This document shows, in pieces, positions 24,595-35,482 of a stretch of 64,000 bases of DNA (its first letter is position 1; each line of letters begins with the position of its first letter). Made by a program: the position numbers and the translations under genes. The notes below the pieces were generated by a model. The model saw nothing but the letters and a program-made list of their open reading frames with translations, was not told the DNA's origin and did no database searches. This stretch comes from Cryptomeria japonica (lineage: Eukaryota > Streptophyta > Pinopsida > Cupressales > Cupressaceae), in the NCBI RefSeq assembly GCF_030272615.1, contig NC_081410.1, positions 508,676,442-508,740,441 of the forward strand, read 5' to 3'.

Positions 24595-25203
24595 TTGGAA
24601 TGTAACTATATCTATTTGGAATGCATTACCCAAACACCACAATCGATCACTCGGACATGAAGTTCCACGAGTGTGATCTTTTTCAAATCCTAATATGATT
24701 TCTATCTTGTCAACGTCTAGAGGAGCCACCTGAGTTGGCCCCACCCAAACCAAGATCCATTCTTCCCACTTTTCAAGATTGTATTTCTCTTCACTATCTT
24801 GTAATTTCCCTTGTGAATTTTCAATTATAGTATAGAGTTCTTCACGGAGGACACCACCACATCGTCTAGAGTCTATGCTTTAATTTTTTTCTTTGATCCC
24901 ATGGAGGCCAATAGTCCTTTGTTTGAGGAAGTGCTTCCTGAATAGTCATTGGGGGGAGAGGTAATTCTTGTGGTCGCTCTTCTATTGGGAGATTCTGTAC
25001 ATAACCTCTTGGTCTTCTGAAAGCTGACAATTATACTTCGAGTCTGCCAACTCTTGTTCCACACTATAAAACTTTTTGGATATTGACTTCCAAATATCCC
25101 TAGGTGCAAAAGTATCATTCTCATAATAGAAAAAAGGTTCTCCTTGCATGAACACATTGATTTCCTCCAAGCGTGGCCCAATAGTTTTCACAGGAACTCC
25201 AAA
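24595..25203 (-). pseudogene. DRM-type DNA methyltransferase catalytic fragment, right arm
   Basis: This is the reverse-complement copy of the left arm. Minus-strand frames read GFGVPVKTIGPRLEEINVF, PFFYYENDTFAPRDIWKSIS, then, after a shift, the region for the HNLP and LPPMTIQEALP blocks (damaged), and finally WEEWILVWVGPTQVAPLDVD, KIEIILGFEKDHTRGTS and CLGNAFQID. Near the axis the final block is locally duplicated (QIDIVTFQIDTV). It has fewer in-frame stops at the start than the left arm (for example CAG where the left arm has TAG), so the two arms have diverged independently. Confidence 0.85.
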
Positions 25204-25639
25204 ACCAGTTAGACCCTCCAGACATAAATTAGAGATGTCACATCAGACACTCCAGACATTGTTTGTTTGTATTGCATACTATCTATCTATTTATCACCCT
25301 TAAACACTTTCCTCTGCCATTCTCCAATTGCTCTCTTCTAGGCAGCAGATGAGCTTGTTTTCATGTCATTCAAGATAATGTCTGCTTGCATTCTTTTAGG
25401 AAATTTGCATGCAAGAGACTCTTCAACTTGTATGTTCTGCCTCCGTACAGATATAAATTTTAATTCACGCTTAGATAATACTTAAATTAAATAAGCAATT
25501 GTAAAGAAAAAATTTTGTCATTCGATGTTACATATTATCTGACGGAAAGGTCCTAGACAATTCTTGGAGAAAGGAAACATCATTGATAATCATTTTTTGC
25601 AAATAACATTGAATCAAATAAATTAAAAATGTTTCATGT

Positions 25640-26030
25640 AATTTTTAAAAGTAGAACTCGTTCAATGCTTTCATGCATCGACGTCAAAGCCGTTCGACCC
25701 ACATCTTCTCTAGTCGTCGAAATTCCGATGACCACTAATGAAACGCCCGACAAGGATGTTGTGCATCTGACGACACTCCTCTGTCAGAATTTTATACTTT
25801 GGTGTCGGAATTCTGATGACAGCCCAAGATGGCGACGGTATTTGTTCGCGGAATGAGCATGCATGGTGGCCGTCAGAAAGGTTGTGGTAATGTTGAAATT
25901 GCGACGACCACAATGATAGTTGGAACTTCCGACACAAAGTTTTCGACAGCCATTTTTGTCAGTAGTGCGACGAAATGTGGTCAGAAATCCGACGATTGGC
26001 CATCGAAATCTTGACCCAAATGTACTAGTT
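25640..26030. repeat. Right subterminal repeat block and TIR of the CACTA-like element
   Basis: A CG-rich stretch with repeated words: GTCGTCGAAATTCCGATGACC, TCTGACGACAC, TGTCAGAATTTTATAC, GTGTCGGAATTCTGATGAC, TTCCGACACAAAGTTTTCGAC, GCGACGAAATG and AATCCGACGATTG. It ends AAATGTACTAGTT. The words match those of the left end, often inverted. This supports one element spanning 16256-26030 and marks candidate TnpA-type binding sites. Confidence 0.7.
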
Positions 26031-26494
26031 GGAGTATGCATCTACAAAGGATCAGATTGTAGATATATTTACTAATCCTTTGCCTATAGATAAATTTTTA
26101 TATATGAGAGATAAGTTAGGGGCTTCTACCCCTCCTGATGAGAACTAGATGCATTGGGATGCATCAATCCGATGGACTTCATAGTCTTATCTTCTTATCT
26201 GGATTGATGAGTATGTGTTGCTGCTTCGAGGGAGTAGTAAGTGTATGGTTGAGAAGTTCACATTTTGTGAGTTTATCCTAAGGTGGAGAGATTGTGTTTC
26301 TTAGAGGGAGAGATGTATGATTTGTATGTGTCTTTGGCATTATTGTCAAAAGGGGAGAGAAGCTTGTGAAAAACTGCCTTATCTTGGAAGATTTATAGGT
26401 ATGATATTAAGGGGAGATTGCTGGTGTTGATTTCTTTCTTTTCATTGATTGCTTTTTATATTCATATATTTTCATCAATGCCCAAGGGGGAGAC
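26031..26494 (+). pseudogene. Copia A polyprotein C-terminus, 3' untranslated region and polypurine tract
   Basis: Coding of Copia A resumes directly after the transposon: (L)EYASTKDQIVDIFTNPLPID, then LYMRDKLGASTPPDEN and a stop near 26148. This is the canonical end of a Copia polyprotein. The remaining sequence to 26494 is 3' untranslated and ends in a polypurine tract (CAAGGGGGAGA, about 26483-26493) next to the 3' LTR, which primes plus-strand DNA synthesis. Confidence 0.8.
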
Positions 26495-27786
26495 TGCTGG
26501 AAATTGATGTTGCTAGGATATTTTGTTGTCATTGATGTCAATATATTCCTATGTTTTGGTGTTCCAGTGATTGCAAAGAGTTGATCTGGTTGGTTGATCT
26601 ATTTGATATCTTGAATCAACTAAAGATACTTGATTCAGTGTTGGTTTAATGATGCTATGTGGTGATTTGATCGAGTTATGGATTTTGGTATGAGGATTGG
26701 TTTTTTAGTGTTTAGTGTTGCAGTGTTTTGGTATTTGATCTGCTATTCTCTGGAATGATTATATCTTGATTTGTGGATTTGGGAGAGAGTTTGGGATATT
26801 CATGTGTATCTTCAATTCAAATGGTTCATGATTTGGTGCTCTGTAAGTTATCTTCCTAGTCCTAGTTGTTGTTTAGTTTTCTTAAGTATTAGCGTGTTTC
26901 TCGATGAAGATTTGATTAAAAGGTGTTGGTGCAACTATTGTGAATGGTTCTACTTTCTTGTTGGTATTTCCTAATCATGTCCTATTTGTTTTGTTGGTCT
27001 GCATTAATCATTCTGCACATTATTGCGGATCTTATGGGTTGGTGATGTTCTTTATGTTATGTGACATTTTTGGTGTTGTAGCATGTTGCAGATGATCTTG
27101 TTGAGATTTGTGGTGGTATTGCATGTTCGTGGATTTTATTTGGGTCCTTTCTATATTGTGATGGCATTGTATTGGTCTGGTGGTTGATCTATGTATCGTG
27201 TGATGTAATTTTATAATTAGGTCTTAAGGGTTGAGTCAAACTTGTAGTCAAGGCTGATGATTTGTATAGATAAGTGTTATATTCATGTAATTTGGTGTTC
27301 AAGGTTGTGTCTACATTATGAAAGAATGGTGTATGTACAAACAAGTGAATTCATCTTTTGCTGAGAAGTGTAGAGAATAGAATATTGCAAGATAGACAAA
27401 TGTGCTTAACTAAAATAATCATCAGGTATTTGGAGATTCTATTCTTTCAGTTCATGTAAACCGGATTGTTGTCTGAATATTCTTGTAAGGTAGTGAATCT
27501 TCCTTGAGGGTTGTATCCTTCTAGGTTATTATATCTTTTGCAGTGAACTCTAGGCAGTGTGCCTTAATGCATGTGCATTCTCCATTGTAATATTTTCACA
27601 TACTACTATAGAGTATGATCTTATTGTGGGTAGGTTCCCACCATGGTTTTTCCCTCAACCAAGTTTTCCACATCAAAATCTTGGGGGTTATGTGTTTTGT
27701 TGTTATTATTGTAATTGATCAGTTATGAAGTTGTTCTTAAATTGGTAGATCCGGTGAAAACTGATTCACCCCCCCACTCTTAGTTT
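26495..27786 (+). repeat. 3' LTR of Copia A (main part; its last 27 bp are at 45355-45381)
   Basis: The LTR starts TGCTGG right after the polypurine tract and aligns with 13696-15024. It is cut at 27786 by Copia B. The missing end, AGTTTTCCCTCATTG through CCAACA, is found at 45355-45381 after B. AGTTT is present on both sides, as expected for B's TSD. Confidence 0.85.
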
Positions 27787-29095
27787 TGCTGGAATTGCAT
27801 GAAGATTGCATTGATAAAGTATAGTGTTGTCATTGATGAAGCATAGTGTTGTCATTTATGTCAATAGCAACTGTTAATGAAGTTGTATTGCAGCTGGTAA
27901 TGATGTAGTAAAGCAACCCTTAGTAAAGTAGTGTAGGCAACCGATATTGGTAACATTATTGAAGAAGAGTGATCAACCAGTAACCCTAACCAGTTGATAT
28001 GCAGAACCCTAACCAATGGAGCTTGGTGGATTGGTTCTAATGATCTATGACTGAATGATGATCGAAGATCAAGATGCCACGTAAGCATGATGCACGTGAT
28101 GAGTTTCAAAGTGGATTTGGCACGGGAAGATAAATATTTATCTTGGGAATGAGCAAATGCATAGCATGAAGTGAAAACCGTGTGATGAGCTACAGGATCC
28201 AATGTGCGGTGATCTAGGATTGGTTTAAGTTGTCTAGAACAATGTGTAGTTGATTTCTATGTAATCCAATAGTTATGATTGAACCGATATGTTTGTAATC
28301 TCTATGAGATTTGTAGGTTTTGTGATGTGTTACCAACCTATTGTAAATTTTTATTTAAGGTAGATGTGTTTTTTGTAATTGTATTGGAAAATTTGGTTAA
28401 GTGTGGTAGTGTGATTGTTGCCGAACCAGAAGGAGTGTCTACAGAATGTTGTGAAGGCGGGTAGGAGAAGTAAAGGAGTTGATTAAGTAAGGTAGTGGTA
28501 TTTCCAGATCAGCAAAGAACCTATTGTTCTCTAGCCTTTACAATAGTTAAATCCCTTAACCGGATATGTTCTTAACAAGACATTATTGTATAAGCTTATA
28601 ACAAGGCTTGGCTCCTAATAGGGTGAACTTCATAAGAGTTCAAAATACTTGTGGGTATTCATTCCCACCATGGTTTTTTCCATTTGGGTTTCCATGTAAA
28701 AAATCATTGTGTCAAGTGGTGAATGATTTTGTGGATGTGTTTTGATATGGTTGATATGATTAACTTGTAAAGCCACTTAGATATGTTTAGATGACTGGAA
28801 ATAATCTGAAATGAGATATTATTGATGTTAGTAAAGTGGTTTAATGTTTTAGTTAAATGGTATTTGAGTTTCAGATTTGTTGCATTGCATCATTGATGTT
28901 TTGGTCAACCGACAATGTTTGATAGTGCAGTTGTAGTTTTTGATATAGTGTCTAAACTAGTTAGGTTAGAAAGTTGTTTTTGAGTTGGGATTAAGTTTGG
29001 TGAAAGTTTAGTTTATTTAATATCTACTAATTTACCCCCCACCCCCCCCTTCTCTTAGTAGTTGACCAAATCCAAATAGTCTCATCATATTATCA
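27787..29095 (+). repeat. 5' LTR of Copia B
   Basis: A 1309-bp LTR matches 43962-45354 by eye through most of its length. Shared blocks include GGAATTGCATGAAGATTG, GATGAGTTTCAAA and GTGGGTATTCAT, and both copies end TTATCA. The 3' copy has extra GGTTAA/TTAACAGG-type repeats near 44690-44830 that are reduced here. Confidence 0.85.
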
Positions 29096-29097
29096 AT

Positions 29098-29110
29098 TGG
29101 TATCAAAGCA
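29098..29110 (+). promoter_or_regulatory. Primer-binding site of Copia B
   Basis: TGGTATCAAAGCA lies 2 bp after the LTR end. It matches the usual tRNA-iMet primer site of plant Copia elements (TGGTATCAGAGC-like) with one change. Confidence 0.75.
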
Positions 29111-29165
29111 TTTTAGGTCCTCTTGTGTTTAAGCTTAATAGCTTGAGGAAAAGATCTAGGAGAAC

Positions 29166-30024
29166 ATGATGAAGAAAGAAGGTCTAAAGTTCAATAGGGA
29201 AAAATACAAAATATGGAGTGATAGGATGAAGATCTATATCAAGAGCTTAGCAAGTTAATATTGGGAACATGTTGTTACTAATTATAACCTGCCTAGTGGG
29301 ATTTTGTCAGATGATCAAAAGGAGCAACAGGAGAACAATCAAGCATTGGAGACCATTATCAGTTCCTTATCCTATTATAATTATGTTGATGTTCATGGAT
29401 TGGAGTCTTCCTATGAAGTATTGAAGAAACTTGAAGATATCTATAGTGGTGATGATAATGTTAAGATTGCGAAAGGAGAGAGTCTGAGAGGTAAATTTGA
29501 TGATATGTGGATGGTTGAAGGTGGAAACATTCAATAGTATGGTAACGGGATCAAGGAGATAGTCAAAGAGATCAAAAGTGTTGGAGGTATAGTGAAGGAT
29601 ACCATAGTGGTTAGCAAGGTGTTGAGAACCCTTCTACCAATCTATGCTATCTGAGTTACAATCATTCAGTAACTCAAATCTATTGATAAAAAAGGTAACT
29701 CTTGATTCTATCATTGGTCAATTAAATGCATTTGAATTAAATGGTTTTGATGGAAGTGTTTTGAGATCAAAATCTTCATTTAGAGCTTGAGTTTCTACCC
29801 CATTGATAAGGAAAAATAGAGAAGTGAGCTATAGTCAGGAGTCCATATGCAATAGAGAGGTAGATGACAAAGATAGTCTGATTGAGCTTGAAGCATTGTT
29901 CGCCAAGCACTTACCTAGAGGTACTAGTAAGTACAAAGGTAAATTACCTTTGAAGTGTTTTGCATGTAACCGGATTGGATATATTGCTGCTAACTATCCA
30001 AATGGAGATAATGAGCAAAAATGA
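29166..30024 (+). pseudogene. Copia B Gag remnant with CCHC knuckle
   Basis: The reading begins MMKKEGLKFNREKYKIWSDR, the usual start of a Copia Gag ('…L.G.NY..W...M'). It continues through a 73-codon open stretch at 29304-29537 and frameshifted sequence to LPLKCFACNRIGYIAANYPN (about 29950-30002). That is a CX2CX4HX4C knuckle in which the expected His is Tyr and the last Cys is Tyr. Gag would form the virus-like particle; stops at several points make this copy inactive. Confidence 0.75.
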
Positions 30025-30090
30025 GAGAAGTATACGAAGTATAAAGGAAAAGGTAAAAGAGATTGTCTCATTGCAGTAGATGGAGGAATT

Positions 30091-31060
30091 ATGGATGAAG
30101 AATCTAAAGAAGATACAAATGAGGACATTGTCTTTGTTGCTATTAAAGAAGAGACATTAGATCAGAAGGCATTGGTCTCTCACATGGATAGTTTTGATGA
30201 CTGGATTATAGAAAGTGGCTGTTCACACCACATGATTAGTGATCAGAGTAAGTTTCTTACTTTGAGAGAGTTAAATGGAGGTGTTGTGAGATTTGGGAAT
30301 AACTCGCCCTGCATGGTAAAAGAAAAATGATCCATCTCTTTGAATAGTAAAAGCAATGCAGATGATGTCTACTAGGTTGAAGGACTGAAACACAATCTTT
30401 TGAGTGTTGCTCTACTCAATGACAAAGGTTACCCACTAGAATTCAAGAATGGAGTCTGCAAGATTTATGGAGGCAAAGGTGAACTAATTGCAACTAAAAA
30501 ACACAATAGAGATAACTTGTTTCATTTAATCTCTAAAGTTAACAATTGTTTAATTGCAAAAGTAGAAGATAGTTGGCTTTGGCATCGAAGATTTTGTCAT
30601 GTAAATTTTGATAACATTGTAAAAGTCAGTAAGTCTAAATCAGTAAGAGGGTTCCCACAATTGGACAAGCCAGTGAATGCTTTGTGCAAGGAATGTCAGT
30701 TAGGGAAAATGATATCCTCAACCTTCAAGACCAACTTTCTCAGTAGAACATTTGCTAGATCTGGTTCATATCGACCTTTGTGGACCAATGAGGACTAGGA
30801 GTATTCAAGGTGATCGGTATTTCATGATATTTACTAGTGATTACTCAAGGATGATGTGGGTCACATTCTTGAAAGACAAGAAAGAAGAATTTAGCAAGTT
30901 TAAGGCATTCAGAGCCTTATTTGAAAATGAAAGTGCAAAGAAGATAAAATTCTTAAGAACTAATCAAGGTGGTGAATTTACTTTAGAGGAATTCACTAGA
31001 TACTATGAAGACAATGGAATTAAGAGGCAACTTTCTTCACTTAGGATACCACAATAGAAT
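30091..31060 (+). pseudogene. Copia B protease and integrase remnant
   Basis: Open stretches give DDWIIESGCSHHMISDQSKF near 30198-30255 (protease; the usual D-S-G-A is E-S-G-C here). GAG_pre-integrase follows with LWHRRFCHVNFDNIVKVSKS and CKECQLGKM. Integrase follows in another frame: LDLVHIDLCGPMRTRSIQGD, YFMIFTSDYSRMMWVTFLKD, FLRTNQGGEFTLEEF. The catalytic Asp residues in DLCGP and in the block before GGEF are partly kept (D and N). A frameshift at about 30755 separates the zinc-finger and catalytic parts. Confidence 0.8.
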
Positions 31061-31789
31061 GATATTATAGAAAGGAACAATCGGTCAGTTGTTAAAGCTG
31101 CTAGGACTATGATAATTCAAGGAGGTGTAACTATGACATTCAGTAGAGAAGTTGTTAGCACAGTTGTTTACACAATGAATTGGATACTGGTTAAAAGAGG
31201 TACTTCTAGACAAAAATCCCTATGAGTATTGGTATGGTAGATTACCTAATGTCAGTTACTTTAAGATTTTTGGTAGAAAATGTTTTATCAAAAGAGGTGA
31301 TTATGTTGGTAAGTTAGATGCCAAGAGTGATGAAGGCATATTTCATGGTTACTCCACTAAGAGAAAAGCTTACAAGTGTTACAATGACTGGACTAAGAAG
31401 ATCATTGAAAGTGTAAATGTTCAAGTTGATGAGTTTCTTAAGAAATCAAGAGAAAATAGTAAAGAGAAGGAAGAAGAACCTTAAACACTATTTTTGGAAC
31501 CAAAACCGGTGAAGCCAGAAGTTGAAGAACAAATCAGAGAGTCCCAACTCAACCAGGATAGGAAGGTCCAACAGAAGAAGAAGAATGTAAAGAAGAATAA
31601 GAAGAACCTGAAAAAAAAGATCATGTTATTCCAAAGTATGTTAGACTCAATCATAGCCCCAATCAGATTATTGGAGACAAGAATGCAGGTGTGCTAACAA
31701 GAACAAGGCTTAGAGAGAACTCATGTATGATTTCCACTATTGAGCCTAGAACTGCAAAAAGAAGAATTTTCAGACGAAGACTGGATCAA

Positions 31790-33119
31790 GGTAATGGAAG
31801 AACTTGACTAGATAAAGAAGAACAATACTTGGTCATTGGTACCCAGAGCAGAGAACAAGAATGTACTAGGTACAAAATGGGTATTAAAAAATAAACTGAA
31901 TGAAGACAGAGTAGTGGTTAGAAATAAAGTCAAACTAGTATGCAAAGGATATGCACAAGAAGAAGGTGAAGAGTATGGTGAGACATTTGCACTAGTTGCA
32001 AGATTGGAAGGAGTAAGGACTCTACTTGCATTTTCAGCATACACAGGATTCAAAGTATATCAAATGGATGTGAAGTCAACATTTCTAATTGGAATATTGG
32101 AAGAGGAAGTCTACATTTAACAGCGAGATGGTTATTCTTAAAACTGTAGAAAAGGAAATGGTGTGCAAATTACATAACGCATTATATGGATTGAAGCAAG
32201 CACCAAGAGCATGGTATGAAATATTGCACTCTCACTTGGTGAAGATAGGTTTTCAAAGAACCAGTGAAGAAAGTAACATATATCTCAAGATAGAAGGATA
32301 TTAGATACTGGTAAGTGAGGTATTTGTGGATGATATCATTTTTGGAGGAAATGTTGATATGTGTCATGATTTTTCTAATGAAATGGAGAATGAGTTTGAT
32401 ATGTCACTGGTAGGTGAGATAAAGTTTTTTATAGGTCTGCAAATCCAATAGATGAAGGAAGGTATTGAAGACTTTTGTAATGAGAGACTATAAACCAGTT
32501 GGAACACCAATGGTTAAAGGCTATAAATTGTCTAAGGGAGATGATTCTGCATCAGTTGATGAAAATGAGTACTAGTCAATGATAGGTAAACTACATTATG
32601 TTTTCCACAACAGACCGAACATTGCTCATGCAGTATGATTGGTTGCCAGATTTTAGAAAAGCTAGAAGGAGACACACATGGTTGAAACTAAAAGAATTTT
32701 TAGGTATATGAAAGGTACAATTGTTTATGGATTATGGTATCCATATGCAACAGACTTTGATTTAAAAGTCTATACAAATGTAGACTGGGAAGAAATGTTG
32801 ATGACATGAAGAGTACAACCAGAGGACCATTTTTTCTTGGAGGCAGACTAGTGTCTTGGAGAAGCAAGAAACAAAGGTGTATCTCTCAATCTACAACAGA
32901 AGTTGAATATGTTGCTGCATATATGAACTGTACCCAAGCAATTTGGATGAAATGCATTTTGGAAGGTTTCAAGTTGAAGCTATCATAACTGGTAAGCATT
33001 TTCTATGATAACACTAATGTGATAAACATTTCTAAGAATCCGATGTTGCATGATTGGACAAAGCATATAGAGCTGGAGTATCATTTCTGAAGAGAGAAAG
33101 TGCAAATTAAAGATGTGTG
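31790..33119 (+). pseudogene. Copia B reverse transcriptase and RNase H remnant
   Basis: RT blocks in order: NTWSLVPRAENKNVLGTKWV, LVCKGYAQEEGEEYGETFAL, YQMDVKSTFLIGILEEEVYI, ALYGLKQAPRAWYEIL, and VFVDDIIFGGN near 32317-32350 with the catalytic VDD. RNase H blocks: TRGPFFLGGRLVSWRSKKQR, STTEVEYVAAYMNCTQAIWM, then FYDNTNVINISKNPMLHDWT, KHIELEYHF. Several stops and frameshifts are present. Coding stops at 33119 where Copia C is inserted and resumes at 43508. Confidence 0.8.
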
Positions 33120-33124
33120 ACTGG

Positions 33125-33990
33125 TGTTAACGTAGATTAGATTTCTTAGTAGATAAAATAGAGGTGTCTTTTAAAGTTTTATCTAAGAATTGATGATCTT
33201 CCTAACCTATGATTCTTGTAGGTTGCTACTAGTATGAGGAGAGATAGTATGTTAACAAGGTATATTGAATTTCTATGTTTTAATACTACTTCAAGTGTTT
33301 CTGATATATCACAACTCTCACTGTGTTTAGAATAAGATCGATCTTCTTGGATTTGCACTAATTGATTTTGGTACACTCCTCATCGATCTATTTGTGACTC
33401 ATATATATTATATGGGGAGGCACATCGATGGATAGACATGTCTCAACTCGTGTGGAGGCATGTCTCTCCATCGATATGTCTGTCCATCTAACATAACCAA
33501 TACCGATACATAATCGGTGGCATTATTAAACCTTTTATTGTTTATAAAATAATACCAATTCATAATCGGTGGCATTAACAATTTGTTTGCCATTACAAAT
33601 AATTAAATAGATATCAATTCATTATTGGAGATTAACTATTTAGTTAACACAACCAATTCACAATCGGTATGTGAAACTTAAAAGTCAGTTAATCGATACA
33701 CATTATTGATTTATAATGGATCGAAGAGGATAGTCAATGCTCGTTATCGACAGTAAGTGGATCATACATGATTTTTTTATTTTATACTAAGGAGATGAAA
33801 ATCATTATATGATCAATCATTATAGCATTGAATTTATTCATGGAAAGATTATGTATGTATATTAATGTACATAGTAATAAATAACTCAATGATTATTACT
33901 ATGTATATTGGTATAAATATATAGAATATTATGATGATGTAAGTCTTATTCATGATCATATTTATCTGACCGAAGCTATTATCTTTAACG
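33125..33990 (-). repeat. 3' LTR of Copia C (left copy)
   Basis: Aligns with 42614-43507. Shared blocks include TTTCTTAGTAGATAAAATAG and ATGATCTTCCTAACCTATG, with the ends TGTTAA and TTTAAC(G/A). It contains several short dyads of the form ACCGAT...ATCGGT. On the minus strand a purine-rich GAGAGGGAGC (34000-33991) precedes it and serves as polypurine tract. Confidence 0.85.
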
Positions 33991-34513
33991 CTCCCTCTCA
34001 GCTAGGGAAGATAAAACCTATCCAAGAGTATAACACAATAGATCCATTAATTGTGAAGGAAGATATGGTATAACTAAGAATATCAAATTACATGATATTT
34101 ATCATATCTCCCAATTATCCATATTTATGGTATGTGCTCTTGGCATCATGTCTGATGATGCCTACCATAATGAATATCAGATCATGGCATATCCTTGGAT
34201 ATTAAGACTCATAATATCCACCATGAAGATCTCTTGTAGAGCTATTCTAGTTTATTTAATGATATCAAGTCTCATGATATCTACCATAATGTCTAAGAGA
34301 TATTAACTATCATGATATTTCCACAGATATCAAGTCACATGATATCCATCATGATAGTGAAATTGATCATTGTAAAGTCATCACATTACAATATCAATTT
34401 GATACAAGTGTTCATTATTGAAAAGTCGTCACCTTTCAACAATGTTCACAGGGGGCCCATGAAGTCATGGAGTCACAAGCATGACAATAAATTTTTTTAC
34501 ACATTTAACATCT
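33991..34513 (-). repeat. Copia C 3' untranslated region with degenerate ATATC/GATATC repeats
   Basis: Non-coding stretch between the RNase H stop and the LTR. It holds imperfect repeats of a 40-60-bp unit with words such as GATATCAAGTCTCATGATATC, TCATGATATTTCC, and CATGATATCCATCATGATAG. Many are locally palindromic. A similar but unrelated-looking repeat zone occupies the 3' part of Copia E. Confidence 0.6.
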
Positions 34514-35482
34514 TTAAATATTAGTACAAATAAAAATAATTAGAGACTCGATCTCAAATTTATCCTGAAAGTGTTCAACCTTTATCTTTGAGAGAGACTT
34601 GGTGAGGATGTTTGTTGTCTGATCACTTGTACTAATATACTCCAACTGAATCACATTCCTTTCTACAATGTTTCTAACATAGTGATAAGGAATATCAATG
34701 TGTTTCGATCTATCATGAAATGTTGGATTCATTGTAAGCTTGATGCAACTTTGGTTGTCACAATGGATGACGGTAGGATTTAAGGGTTGTCCAAACAGTC
34801 CTACAAACAATTTCCTAAGCCACACTGCTTCTCTTTCTCCCATGGATGCTGCAATATACTCATCTTTTGTAGAACTCTGTGCAACTGAGGATTATGTTCT
34901 ACTGATCCATTAGATCATTGTTGATCCTAAACTAAAGTAATATCCTAGTGTACTCTTTTTATCAACCACACTTCTAGCCCAATCTGTGTTAGTGTACACA
35001 TGTAGATCTAGGTCTATATGTTTGTATGTAAGACCATATCCAAAGGAGCCTCAAAGGTATCTCAGAATGTGTTTTGCTGAAACAAGATGTATCTCCTTTG
35101 GGTCACACATAAATTATCTAAGTGTATTTACTGCATAACAAATATCAGGTCTAATATTGACAAAATACATCAAGGATCCAATTATTTGTGTGTAGAGAGT
35201 GGGATCAACAAATTTTGAGTCTACTGTTGCTTCCTTAAATTTGTGCAAGTTTGTTTCCATAGGTTAGGCATGGGTCTACATTCCATCATTCCAAACCTCT
35301 TCAAAATATCAATAGTATACTTTCCCTAATTCAAAGTGATGCCATCTGCTTGCTGCCAAACTTCTAATCCAAGGAAGTAATGTAGGATATCCAAATCCTT
35401 CATATCAAATTCTGAAGCTAAGTCTTCTTTACACTGGGCAATTAGGTGATCTTCTCCTATGATTAACAGGTCATCAACATAT
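34514..35482 (-). pseudogene. Copia C RT C-terminus and RNase H
   Basis: Minus strand from the YVDD box: YVDDLLIIGEDHLIAQCKED, LASEFDMKDLDILHYFLGLE, KYTIDILKRFGMMECRPM, then a damaged stretch, then RNase H end MGEREAVWLRKLFVGLFGQ, IHCDNQSCIKLTMNPTFHDR, SKHIDIPYHYVRNIVER and LEYISTSDQTTNILTKSLSK. The last open frame (34514-34843) is intact for 109 codons. Frameshifts lie between 34850 and 35300. Confidence 0.8.

Larger units (their letters stand above)
23471..25703. repeat. 2.2-kb near-perfect palindrome (inverted repeat) built from DRM sequence
   Basis: The arms 23471-24580 and 24595-25703 are reverse complements about an axis near 24587. The outer ends are TGTGGGTCAGACGGCTTTG on the left and the complement of TGTGGGTCGAACGGCTTTG on the right. 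In about 200 bp aligned by eye (DRM part) I counted nine differences. Arms are roughly 1.1 kb with almost no spacer, so a transcript through it would fold as a long hairpin. The outer 40 bp contain GACGG/CCGTCGG words like the CACTA subterminal repeats, so the duplicated block seems to include part of the transposon's right subterminal region. Confidence 0.9.
16256..26030. mobile_element. CACTA-like DNA transposon carrying DRM methyltransferase fragments
   Basis: A 9.8-kb insertion splits Copia A codons exactly: the flanks rejoin as caaatt + ggagtat, restoring VKLEYASTKDQ. Left end CACTAATACATTT and reverse-complemented right end AACTAGTACATTT form a TIR that extends, imperfectly, about 30 bp; nearly all mismatches are transitions. 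Both ends hold CG-rich subterminal repeats (TTCTGACGG, TTTCCGACGG, CGTCAGAATT and similar), typical of plant CACTA/En-Spm elements, against an AT-rich background. A clean 3-bp TSD is not preserved (ATT on the left, GGA or GTT on the right). I found no TNP2-type transposase, so it is probably non-autonomous. Orientation is not assigned. Confidence 0.75.

Noticed and set aside
24445-24753. Short open frames at the palindrome centre that could be taken for genes on both strands
   Set aside because: They are the two mirror copies of the last DRM block and have no independent gene structure.
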